64,000 nt of DNA. Source: Belliella pelovolcani. Its GTDB lineage: Bacteria; Bacteroidota; Bacteroidia; Cytophagales; Cyclobacteriaceae. The notes under the pieces are model-generated. The model saw only the letters and a program-made list of their open reading frames with translations. It was not told the origin of the DNA and searched no databases. Shown here piece after piece: positions 24,640 to 32,577 of the stretch. The position numbers and the translations under genes were made by a program. The DNA lies in NCBI RefSeq assembly GCF_900156785.1, contig NZ_FTOP01000001.1, positions 124,001-188,000 of the forward strand, written 5' to 3'. The stretch's first letter is position 1. Each line of letters starts with the position of its first letter.

Positions 24640-26675
24640 ATAAATTTGTTTTGTTATTAGTTTGTTATATATCAGTTGTATTTGGAAACAACTTGTTTTC
24701 CCAAGATTATTACTGGTCTTCAGATAGGAAAATCTCTATCGTTAAGGATACTTCGATTTTATTAATCAAGTTTAAGGAAGATCATGATTACAAAAGTACT
24801 TGGGATTTTTTCAAAGATAACAAAACAACGCACAAGAATACCCTTATGGAGGAGAAGAAAATAGCCATAATTAATATTATTGATTATGATCCAAGTAAAT
24901 TAGAAGAAATTCTTAATAAGTCTAGTTCGATAGAGTATTATACACCAATTTTTAAATCCAACAATACTCCCCTTTATCCAACTGATAAAATTATTTTAAA
25001 ACCTAAATCGGCTGGGGATTTTTCTGAAATTAATCGAAAATTTAGCAACTATTTTTCATCTTTTTACAAGAACAGGTATGGGGTATATATTATAACATTA
25101 AACAATTATTCAAATTTAATACCTGTTTCGAATGAAATATACGAGAGTAATTTGACTGAATACTGCCATCCAAATTTTATAGTGGAGCTACAGCATGATA
25201 ATGATCCTTTATATCCTGAACAATATTATTTGAATAATACTGGACAATTTGGTGGGACAGTTGGAATTGATATTAATGTTTTGGGAGCATGGAATAGTAT
25301 TGGTACTTTTTCTAGTGAATGTAACATCAATGTCGCAATTCTTGATGATGGTGTTGAAAATCATGAAGACTTTGATGGTAGGGTTTTGGTAGGTCGTACT
25401 ATTGGAAACCCTACAGGTTTTGGGGCACCTGGTGTTGGTTCGGCCCATGGGCAGGCTTGTGCAGGTATAGTTTCAGCTACGCATAATAATGAATTGGGAA
25501 TTAAAGGAGTAGCACCTAATACCAATATTATACCAGTGAGGATTTTGGGTGTCGCTGCAGATTTAATTGATATAGCTGATGCAGTTGATTGGGCTTGGGA
25601 CGAAGGGATGGCAGATATACTAAGTAATTCATGGGGATTAGGGCCAGGAAACTGTACTCTTACAGGGGTTGATTTTAACAATATTATTGATGCATATGAT
25701 AGGGCAAGAGATCAGGGAAGGGGAGGTCTTGGTTCAATTGTGGTTTTTTCTTCCGGTAATCATGGGAGCTGCATATCATTTCCCAGAAATATTAATGGAG
25801 CTATTACTGTGGGTGCAATTAATAATAATGGGCAAATTTGGAATTATAGTAACACAGGGCCCGAAATGAACCTTGTCGCTCCATCCGGTGATACTGATTT
25901 AAATGGTAATGTTAGAACTACTGACAGAATGGGTAATAATGGATATGAAAATGGTAATTACACCAACAGATTTGGAGGCACTTCAGCAGCTGCACCTCAG
26001 GTCGCAGGTGTTGCAGCATTAATGCTCTCAGTTAACCCAAACTTGACCGAAATCCAAGTGAGAACCATTTTACAGCAAACTGCAACAGACATGGGTCCAG
26101 CCGGTTTTGATAATACTTTCGGTTATGGCCGAGTAAATGCTGAAAAAGCTGTCAAAGCAGCCCTACCCACCATCTCCGGCTCTGATTACCTATGCTCCTC
26201 TTCAACCTATTCTATTCAGAACCCATCTACTGGAAGTACAATTTCATGGTCTGTTTCTCCTACGCATCTATTTTCAGGAGCTACTTCTGGCTCAGGCGCC
26301 ACAGCCAATCTCAGTCCAGCAAGCGGCGCAGCTTCAGGACAGGCTATATTGACATTTGAAGTTACGACAACATGCGGTGTCATCAATGTGGATTGTACAA
26401 TTTTTGGTGGAGATCCCTTTAGAATCTATCCTAATCCCACCACTGACTACGTGACCGTCAGTAAAGTAAGCCATCAAAAACTTGGTGAAGAAATACTAAG
26501 AGATCAAACGTCTTTCGAAGTAAGTCTTTTCGATGTTGTGGGTCAAGAAATCATCAGCAGGACAGCAGCCACAGATGAAGCAACCCTAGACCTCAGTAAA
26601 CTCAAAAAAGGACGCTACTATATCCACATCTACTACAAAGAAGCGATCATTAGAAAGCAAATCAAAGTGGAATAG
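24636..26675 (+). CDS. Secreted subtilisin-like serine protease with T9SS sorting domain, cassette 2
   Basis: A 679-residue S8 peptidase. An in-frame TTG at 24630 is ignored in favour of the ATG. Signal peptide ~1-22. Residues ~25-190 are an N-terminal prodomain. The catalytic Asp (~237, in VAILDDGVENHEDF), His (~271, in SAHGQACAGI), oxyanion Asn (~375, SSGNHGS) and Ser (~450, GGTSAAAP) are all present. Residues ~511-586 are an Ig-like module nearly identical to one in the cassette 3 protease. Residues ~587-679 form a type A T9SS sorting domain (YPNPTTDYVTVSK) that should be cleaved and attached to the cell surface. Confidence 0.95.
   Translation: MNKFVLLLVCYISVVFGNNLFSQDYYWSSDRKISIVKDTSILLIKFKEDHDYKSTWDFFKDNKTTHKNTLMEEKKIAIINIIDYDPSKLEEILNKSSSIEYYTPIFKSNNTPLYPTDKIILKPKSAGDFSEINRKFSNYFSSFYKNRYGVYIITLNNYSNLIPVSNEIYESNLTEYCHPNFIVELQHDNDPLYPEQYYLNNTGQFGGTVGIDINVLGAWNSIGTFSSECNINVAILDDGVENHEDFDGRVLVGRTIGNPTGFGAPGVGSAHGQACAGIVSATHNNELGIKGVAPNTNIIPVRILGVAADLIDIADAVDWAWDEGMADILSNSWGLGPGNCTLTGVDFNNIIDAYDRARDQGRGGLGSIVVFSSGNHGSCISFPRNINGAITVGAINNNGQIWNYSNTGPEMNLVAPSGDTDLNGNVRTTDRMGNNGYENGNYTNRFGGTSAAAPQVAGVAALMLSVNPNLTEIQVRTILQQTATDMGPAGFDNTFGYGRVNAEKAVKAALPTISGSDYLCSSSTYSIQNPSTGSTISWSVSPTHLFSGATSGSGATANLSPASGAASGQAILTFEVTTTCGVINVDCTIFGGDPFRIYPNPTTDYVTVSKVSHQKLGEEILRDQTSFEVSLFDVVGQEIISRTAATDEATLDLSKLKKGRYYIHIYYKEAIIRKQIKVE
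26169..26394 (+). repeat. Shared Ig-like module, copy in cassette 2
   Basis: Nearly identical at DNA level to 28850-29073 in cassette 3. At TGTGGAT (26388-26394) this copy jumps straight to the sorting domain, whereas cassette 3 has 342 further bases between two TGTGGAT words. Confidence 0.85.
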
Positions 26676-26757
26676 GTCAGGAAAAATAAGCGAGGAAAAA
26701 GAAGAAAGGCAAACCGAACCTACCTGCAAAATTTCAAAGATTAGAACGAGACAATTC

Positions 26758-26964
26758 TTGAATGCTCTTTTATTAAAGGGGAAAGATTAGCATACGTTTA
26801 TATATATCACCCAAATCGTGGTATGATTATATAAGTAATTGATTATAAATTTGAGATACGAGTATTTTTTCCAATGAATTAAGACTTGAACATGGGCAGC
26901 TTTACTTTTATTTTTTAAAACTATTTATTAAATTGAAACAGGTTAGATTTTTGACTCGTCTTAA
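26758..26964 (+). repeat. Upstream module, copy 3 of 3
   Basis: About 207 bp; the same landmarks as copies 1 and 2. It follows the 3' end of the subtilase and precedes the cassette 3 lipoprotein by about 60 bases. Confidence 0.85.
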
Positions 26965-27023
26965 CATTATCAGGGATTAGATTACTTGAGTCAGATTCGA
27001 AAGCCATAAAAACTGTAGAAATA

Positions 27024-27488
27024 ATGAAAAATAAAAAGATTCAATCAGTAAGAGCGTGGGGGGTTGGATTGCTGTTTTTGGTATTAATCATGATGGCTTC
27101 TTGTCAGGAAGATGCTGCTCCAGATGATGAATTGAGATGTCAGGTGGAGGCAATAGATGGCTCAGAAGACGAAGTAGTGGGAAAATGGAAATTGATAAAA
27201 GCAGAAATTCTTTTTGGTAACCCACGGAATGAAGATTACTCCTGCGATAATATAATTTATCATTATCGGAATGATGGAATCCTGAGAATAACTAACAACA
27301 CTTCTGATATAAGTCATGGTTCAGGAGAGTACCCCTATGAATTTATTCCTGCTAGTTTGAGCGAGAATGGTTATCCTATTTTGAAAAGGGCGAATTCAAT
27401 TTGGCCATGCCATATTGAAAAAAATAATATGACTATATATCTGATGGCTTTAGATGGTCCAATTTTACACTTTTTAAGGACTGAATAA
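27024..27488 (+). CDS. Lipocalin-like lipoprotein, cassette 3
   Basis: A 154-residue lipoprotein (lipobox MMASC). The mature segment VVGKWKLIKAEILFGNP, then CDNIIYHYRNDGILRITN, has the G-x-W start and strand pattern of lipocalin-like domains common in Bacteroidota. Lipocalin-like barrels include known inhibitors of metalloproteases, and the gene that follows is a metalloprotease. The link is inference from position and fold, not sequence identity. The spacing to the protease gene is 22 bases. Confidence 0.7.
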   Translation: MKNKKIQSVRAWGVGLLFLVLIMMASCQEDAAPDDELRCQVEAIDGSEDEVVGKWKLIKAEILFGNPRNEDYSCDNIIYHYRNDGILRITNNTSDISHGSGEYPYEFIPASLSENGYPILKRANSIWPCHIEKNNMTIYLMALDGPILHFLRTE

Positions 27489-27510
27489 TTCTCAATTAAA
27501 TTCTTCAACT

Positions 27511-29697
27511 ATGAAAAAAATGTTTTACAGATTATATTTCCTAGCTTTATTTTTTTACTCAACATTAGGATTCTCACAAGAGAACCTTTTGTATAGGAGT
27601 ATAAAAGATGCCAAGACTTTAGAAATCGACTTTCAAGTCGTATCATCTGTTTTTTCACAAACTTTGGTTGATAAGACAATCTTACACCATTTTGAAGATT
27701 CAAAAGAGATTGATTTTTTACAATACGAAAACACTGGGTTAAAAGATTTGAAAAAATTTATTTCACTGGAACTCCCACTTAGAACAGGTAAAATCCAACT
27801 GGAACTGCTTGAAGTTCCCGATTCTTTTTACAATTATGAAGTGGTGAACAGCGATGGTAAAAAGTTGCCTGCCAACAGGGATATCAAACACTACCGAGGA
27901 ATTGTGAAGGACGACCCGAACAGCTTGGTAGCCATCAGTTTTATGGAAGATGAAGTTATGGGTCTGATTGCTACCGAAGAGGGTAATTTTAATCTTGCAT
28001 TGGATAAAAAAAGTGGAAACCATATTTTTTATAATGACAAGAATCTAAAGAAGAAAGCGGAGTTTCAATGTGAGACACATGGTCATGGCGCGACTAATTA
28101 TGATACAGAAGTACTTTCCAAATCTTCTAAAACAGCTCTTCGATCTGAAGATGAATGTGTACGTTTGTATTTCGAAACCGAACAGGACATTTTCCTAGCC
28201 AGAGGAAATGTCGCCTCGGTTGAAAGTTTTGTTACCGCAGTATTCAATCAAGTCGCTACACTTTATCAGAATGAAAATATTGAAACCACCCTTTCTGAAA
28301 TTTTTGTTTGGACAACGCCAGATCCTTACACAGCAAATCAACCTGAAGATCTTTTGAATGAATTCCAAGGGCATAGAACAATATTCAACGGTGATCTTGC
28401 TCAATTACTCACATTTAGAGGCGGTAACCTTGCTGGCTGGGCAGCAGGATTCAATGGACTATGTAATACTGATGTTTCTGATAGGTTATCTGTTTCGATG
28501 ATCCCCAACAACTTCGAAATTTTCCCTGTGTTTAGTGAATCTGTGTTCGTGGTTGCACATGAATTTGGACATTTGTTTGGCTCTCGCCATACTCATGCCT
28601 GTGTGTGGAATGGTAATAACACAGCTATTGATGGATGCTCGGGTTGTATGGAAAACCCAGACCCTAATTTAGGAGGATGTCAAAATTGCCCAAATCCGGG
28701 CATTCCATCGGGAGGTGGGACAATTATGAGTTATTGCGTATTTCAGAATGTTGGAGTTAACTTTAATTTAGGCTTTGGTCTTCAACCTGGAAATGTGATC
28801 AGGAATAGCGTGGCAAACGCTGATTGCCTTTGCGAATGTGTCAGCGCCACCATCTCCGGTCCCGACTTCCTCTGCTCCACATCTTCCTATTCTCTTCAAA
28901 ACCCGCCTACTGGAAGTACAATTTCATGGTCTGTTTCTCCTACGCATCTATTTTCAGGAGCTACTTCTGGCTCAGGCGCCACAGCCAATCTCAGTCCAGC
29001 AAGCAGCGCAGCTTCAGGACAGGCTATATTGACATTTGAAGTTACGACAACATGCGGTGTCATCAGTGTGGATAAACGCATTTGGGTGGGTAATGCAACT
29101 GTTAATGACATCACTTTTTCCAATAGCGTAGATGAATTCCAGCATTGGTGCTCAAGTGATGATGGCAATACCTTCAGCATTAATTCTCTCCTTGATCCTG
29201 ACAATACACAATGGGAAGCCAGGCTTTTGAATTGGCCGAGTTTGACTGTAGCCTATACCTCTCCTTCTGTCTATACTGGTGCTGGGCCTCATCAGTGGTT
29301 TTATGTTCCTCCTTTCCCTACTCAAAATAATGGCTACTATGTGTTTCAGGTGAGGAATATCAATGCTTGTAGCCCATCTAACTGGATACCGGGGTTTGAG
29401 GTGGAATATGTGGATTGTACAATTTTTGGTGGAGATCCTTTTAGAGTCTATCCTAATCCCACCACTGACTACGTGACCGTCAGTAAAGTAAGCAATCAAA
29501 AACTTGGGGAAGAAATACAAAGAGATCAAACGTCTTTTGAAGTAAGTCTTTTCGATGTCGTGGGACAGGAAATCATCAGCAGGGCAGCAGCCACAGATGA
29601 AGCAACCCTAGACCTCAGCAAACTCAAAAAGGGACGCTACTATATCCACATCTACTACAAAGAAGCGATCATTAGAAAACAGATCAAAGTGGAATAG
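27511..29697 (+). CDS. Secreted metzincin metalloprotease with T9SS sorting domain, cassette 3
   Basis: A 728-residue peptidase. Signal peptide ~1-22 (LALFFYSTLGFSQ), prodomain ~25-200, and a reprolysin-like catalytic domain with HEFGHLFGSRH (HExxHxxGxxH, ~350) followed by the Met-turn TIMSYC. Residues ~446-520 are the Ig-like module shared with cassette 2. Residues ~521-634 are unique, and ~640-728 form a type A T9SS sorting domain almost identical to the other cassettes. Probably a surface-attached or released endopeptidase. The prodomain suggests autoprocessing. Confidence 0.95.
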   Translation: MKKMFYRLYFLALFFYSTLGFSQENLLYRSIKDAKTLEIDFQVVSSVFSQTLVDKTILHHFEDSKEIDFLQYENTGLKDLKKFISLELPLRTGKIQLELLEVPDSFYNYEVVNSDGKKLPANRDIKHYRGIVKDDPNSLVAISFMEDEVMGLIATEEGNFNLALDKKSGNHIFYNDKNLKKKAEFQCETHGHGATNYDTEVLSKSSKTALRSEDECVRLYFETEQDIFLARGNVASVESFVTAVFNQVATLYQNENIETTLSEIFVWTTPDPYTANQPEDLLNEFQGHRTIFNGDLAQLLTFRGGNLAGWAAGFNGLCNTDVSDRLSVSMIPNNFEIFPVFSESVFVVAHEFGHLFGSRHTHACVWNGNNTAIDGCSGCMENPDPNLGGCQNCPNPGIPSGGGTIMSYCVFQNVGVNFNLGFGLQPGNVIRNSVANADCLCECVSATISGPDFLCSTSSYSLQNPPTGSTISWSVSPTHLFSGATSGSGATANLSPASSAASGQAILTFEVTTTCGVISVDKRIWVGNATVNDITFSNSVDEFQHWCSSDDGNTFSINSLLDPDNTQWEARLLNWPSLTVAYTSPSVYTGAGPHQWFYVPPFPTQNNGYYVFQVRNINACSPSNWIPGFEVEYVDCTIFGGDPFRVYPNPTTDYVTVSKVSNQKLGEEIQRDQTSFEVSLFDVVGQEIISRAAATDEATLDLSKLKKGRYYIHIYYKEAIIRKQIKVE
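28850..29073 (+). repeat. Shared Ig-like module, copy in cassette 3
   Basis: Matches 26169-26394. It is bounded on the right by TGTGGAT (29067-29073), and a second TGTGGAT starts the sorting domain segment at 29409, 342 bases later, an exact multiple of three. Confidence 0.85.
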
Positions 29698-29742
29698 GTC
29701 AGGAAAAAGGGGCGAGGGAAAAGAAGAAAGGAACTTAAAGTG

Positions 29743-29785
29743 GGATTACAAATCCTTCTAATCTGGTTTCGAGATTGCAAATCTC
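29743..29785. repeat. REP-like palindrome pair
   Basis: GGATTACAAATCC (29743-29755) and GAGATTGCAAATCTC (29771-29785), 15 bases apart, are imperfect palindromes of one type. They follow the last cassette and mirror the palindromes at 22501-22597. Confidence 0.55.
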
Positions 29786-29811
29786 AAAAAGCTAGATGGT
29801 GATGAAAACAC

Positions 29812-29846
29812 AAAAAAACCCTGCAAGCTGAAAGCCTACAGGGTTT
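29812..29846 (-). terminator. Terminator for superoxide dismutase
   Basis: Minus strand: AAACCCTG / CAGGGTTT with additional internal pairing, followed by seven U. It starts ~20 bases after the stop. Confidence 0.8.
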
Positions 29847-29868
29847 GAGGTGATATCAAGCAACTTAA

Positions 29869-30474
29869 TTATTTAGCTGCTGCAAATCTCTTACTTACTT
29901 CGTCCCAGTTGACCAAGTTCCAGAAAGCGGATACATAGTCAGGTCTTCTGTTTTGATAATTCAAATAATAAGCATGCTCCCATACATCAAGACCTAGGAT
30001 TGGCGTACCCGGGCATTCCGCTACATCCATCAGTGGATTGTCTTGGTTAGGCGTAGAGCATACACAAAGTTCTTTTTTCTCATCAACACAAAGCCAAGCC
30101 CAGCCAGAACCAAATCGAGTCGCTGCTGCCTTGTTGAATTCTTCTTTGAAAGCATCAAAAGAACCAAACTTAGCATCTATAGCAGCAGCCAAATCCCCAG
30201 AAGGTTGACCTCCACCATTAGGAGCTAAGACAGTCCAAAAAAGGCTGTGATTATAGTGACCACCACCATTGTTTCTTACCGCAGCATTAGATCCTGCTAC
30301 TTTCATCAATTCCTCTAGAGACTTACCTTCAAGGTCAGTTCCTGCGATGGCATTGTTCAAGTTAGTCACATAAGCATTGTGGTGCTTACCATGGTGGATT
30401 TCCATAGTTTTTGCATCAATATGCGGCTCTAGCGCATTAAAATCATAAGGTAATTTTGGAAGTTCAAAAGCCAT
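29869..30474 (-). CDS. Superoxide dismutase (Fe/Mn)
   Basis: A 202-residue enzyme that converts superoxide to peroxide and oxygen, in the cytoplasm. Metal ligands are visible: His27 ([12 protein letters not shown]), His77 ([11 protein letters not shown]), Asp164 and His168 (DVWEHAYYL). The start is the ATG at 30474 ([12 protein letters not shown]); a longer in-frame start adds 20 residues that are not family-like. The metal cannot be decided with certainty from the residues seen. It is a single gene with its own terminator. Confidence 0.96.
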   Translation of the reverse strand: MAFELPKLPYDFNALEPHIDAKTMEIHHGKHHNAYVTNLNNAIAGTDLEGKSLEELMKVAGSNAAVRNNGGGHYNHSLFWTVLAPNGGGQPSGDLAAAIDAKFGSFDAFKEEFNKAAATRFGSGWAWLCVDEKKELCVCSTPNQDNPLMDVAECPGTPILGLDVWEHAYYLNYQNRRPDYVSAFWNLVNWDEVSKRFAAAK

Positions 30475-30580
30475 AATGTTTTTGGTTTTATAGTTTATGA
30501 TAAAATTTATTTCATTGTATACACATACATCCAATTAACCAACCCCACTTATAAATAGTTCTTTTCTGATGACAAAATGC

Positions 30581-31024
30581 TCATTTTCTCAACTTCTGAA
30601 AAAATTCATCCAGCAATTGCTTGGACTCAGCTGCCATCAAGCCAGCATGAACTTTGGTTTTGGGATGTAGCAAGCCCTCTGAGAATCGCGCAAAACCCCG
30701 CTTCGGATCGGATGCTGCATAATGAACCTCACCAAGCTGCGACCAAAAACTCGCTCCTGCACACATGACACATGGCTCCAAAGTCACATAAAGTTTACAT
30801 TCATTGAGGTATTTGGAACCTAGTGCATTGGCGGCTGCTGTGATGGCTAGCATTTCGGCATGGGCTGTGGCATCGGTCAGCTTTTCTGTTTGATTGTAAG
30901 CCTTAGCGATTACTTTATTCCTACAGACTACGATTGCACCCACAGGGATCTCATCATCTTCAAATGCCTCCTTGGCCATCTTCATGGCCTCATTCATAAA
31001 ATACTCGTCTGTATATAGTTCCAT
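30581..31024 (-). CDS. tadA: tRNA-adenosine deaminase TadA (CMP/dCMP deaminase fold)
   Basis: A 147-residue zinc deaminase. HAE (His55, Glu57) and PCVMC (Cys85, Cys88) are the zinc and catalytic residues. The C-terminal AASDPKRGF segment is the TadA-type tRNA-binding end. It deaminates A34 to inosine in tRNA-Arg, and is normally essential. Other nucleoside deaminases share the core, but the length and the PKRGF motif favour TadA. Confidence 0.9.
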   Translation of the reverse strand: MELYTDEYFMNEAMKMAKEAFEDDEIPVGAIVVCRNKVIAKAYNQTEKLTDATAHAEMLAITAAANALGSKYLNECKLYVTLEPCVMCAGASFWSQLGEVHYAASDPKRGFARFSEGLLHPKTKVHAGLMAAESKQLLDEFFQKLRK

Positions 31025-31081
31025 CGTATGTCAAAAATACGAGAATTGAATCAATTGTAACGAAAAAATAAAGCTTAAATC

Positions 31082-31115
31082 GTCCACGGTCATGTGTAGA
31101 CCATCGACCGTGGAC
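31082..31115. repeat. 10-bp perfect inverted repeat
   Basis: GTCCACGGTC and GACCGTGGAC pair across a 14-base loop, between tadA and the PiT-like gene. No U run. Probably a dispersed hairpin; the loop contains GACCATCGACC-type words that repeat the stem. Confidence 0.5.
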
Positions 31116-31119
31116 CATA

Positions 31120-32250
31120 TTAGAATATCAACTCAAATATCTCTTTTCTCACACCTTCATTGATGATCAAGGCCAGAATCAAAGAAACCAGCAAGCCTAT
31201 CAATGCACGTGTCATGTCTTTTTTAGCCAGTCTATAAGCCCTCACCAGCCTTGCCTTACGCTTCTTGAGTTTCCGCGATTTGGCTAAGGCAATTGAAAGC
31301 TCTCTACCTCCCAGCAAACCAATAAACACCCAAGTGGTACTCATCGGAACATTATTGACCATCTTAAAGTAGAACAAAATAATCGCATAGACAAAATCTA
31401 CAATAGTAGCCGCTCTGACATCAGTGACCTTGGTCTTTTCATTGACTATACCTTGGATCCTGTCACCCTTGAGGTAAAATAGAAAGCCTAAGCCTAAGAA
31501 TACAAATCCTGCATAGGCTACAAATTCCCATACATTCAACTGTCTCGGTAAGAATACCGCAATATTGGCAGCATCCTGCATGATCCATACTGCCCAGAGT
31601 GTCCCTGATGTAATCCATTGTAATACATACCAATAAGGCTTTGGCTTGCCTTTGAGGTAAGTTTTGACAAATTTCTCCAAAACAAACCATACCACTATAG
31701 CGATCCCAAATGCTAACAAATAGCCCAAGAAGCTTTTTTGCATCACACTGACAATCGTCCCGGCCTTGTATGTGAAAACATTAAGCAAAAGAAAAGTAGT
31801 TGACACGGGCATTCTCATCCTAGTCATGACCAGTAGGACTATAGGAGCTGCCAACTGAAGGAACACAAAACTCTGAGGTGCTTGCTCCAAACCTGGTACT
31901 TGTAATCTTTCATAGCTGACGTCACCATTGAATGTAATCCAGCTATATGTTACCGTACCAACAAAAATAACCCCCATAAACAACCATAACCAATACCACT
32001 TCCTATTCTGATTGGAAGCAATAAAGGTACCTATGGTCTGAATACTATCATTGGCAATGGCCGAGTAGGCTGCCAATGCAAAACCAAACCACATCGCCGC
32101 ATATGTATATGGTGTCAGGATTCCGGCAACTGATACCAAAATAAGAATAATGACCAAAAAGGATTTTTCTTTCTTTGTAAAATCAAAAAGTGCGTAGGAT
32201 GCTTTTGAGAGCGCGTCCTGATTGATGTTTTGATCTTTGAGCTTAGCCAT
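31120..32250 (-). CDS. PiT-family inorganic phosphate transporter-like protein
   Basis: A 376-residue membrane protein with about ten helices. NDSIQTIGT (~residue 67) resembles the ANDxxNAxGT signature of phosphate permeases and is repeated in a degenerate form. The second half contains PMSTTWVFIGLLGGRELS, like the second PiT signature (PxSTTH). The basic tail (LKKRKARLVRAYRLAKKD) is cytoplasmic. The family couples phosphate uptake to protons or sodium; the changed residues in the first signature may mean altered specificity. It is divergent from another phosphate-type transporter, with the palindrome at 32313-32327 between them. Confidence 0.75.
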   Translation of the reverse strand: MAKLKDQNINQDALSKASYALFDFTKKEKSFLVIILILVSVAGILTPYTYAAMWFGFALAAYSAIANDSIQTIGTFIASNQNRKWYWLWLFMGVIFVGTVTYSWITFNGDVSYERLQVPGLEQAPQSFVFLQLAAPIVLLVMTRMRMPVSTTFLLLNVFTYKAGTIVSVMQKSFLGYLLAFGIAIVVWFVLEKFVKTYLKGKPKPYWYVLQWITSGTLWAVWIMQDAANIAVFLPRQLNVWEFVAYAGFVFLGLGFLFYLKGDRIQGIVNEKTKVTDVRAATIVDFVYAIILFYFKMVNNVPMSTTWVFIGLLGGRELSIALAKSRKLKKRKARLVRAYRLAKKDMTRALIGLLVSLILALIINEGVRKEIFELIF

Positions 32251-32281
32251 AGTTAGGTTTTGGCGTTGAAATTTTCAAGTG

Positions 32282-32289
32282 CAAAGTTA
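32282..32289 (-). promoter_or_regulatory. -7 element for the PiT-like gene
   Basis: TAACTTTG on the minus strand, about 31 bases upstream of the ATG at 32250. It matches TAnnTTTG. No clear TTG at -33. Confidence 0.5.
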
Positions 32290-32312
32290 AAGAAGATTAT
32301 TTGGCATGAATG

Positions 32313-32327
32313 TTAACAAATTGTTAA
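32313..32327. promoter_or_regulatory. Palindromic operator-like site TTAACAAATTGTTAA
   Basis: Perfect 7-bp arms with a 1-base centre, in the intergenic region between the two transporters and about 25 bases upstream of the -7 element of the PiT-like gene. Possible repressor or activator site. Confidence 0.35.
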
Positions 32328-32577
32328 GACAATGATACCATTTCTTAATACTGCAAAGTTATTGAGTCGCACTCCAAAGTCAAGCGCAAAGCGAAATTTT
32401 AATCACTCTTTCTGTAGAATCAAAAAATATAATTCTAATTTTTAATTTTAGAACCGCTTAGATTCCAAATTAATATTAACAATATCTTCATATTGATTCA
32501 CCTCTTATTTCCACAATCTCCCGTTACTTTGTAGCATAATTTAGGATAGGTGAAGCCATCAGGAGCATAATCAATCA

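Larger units (their letters stand above)
32251..32577. other. Divergent promoter region between two phosphate-type transporters
   Basis: Holds the -7 element and palindrome listed separately, plus an inverted repeat CAATAT / ATATTG near 32481-32496 on the side of the Na/Pi gene. The remainder is A/T-rich. Confidence 0.5.
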
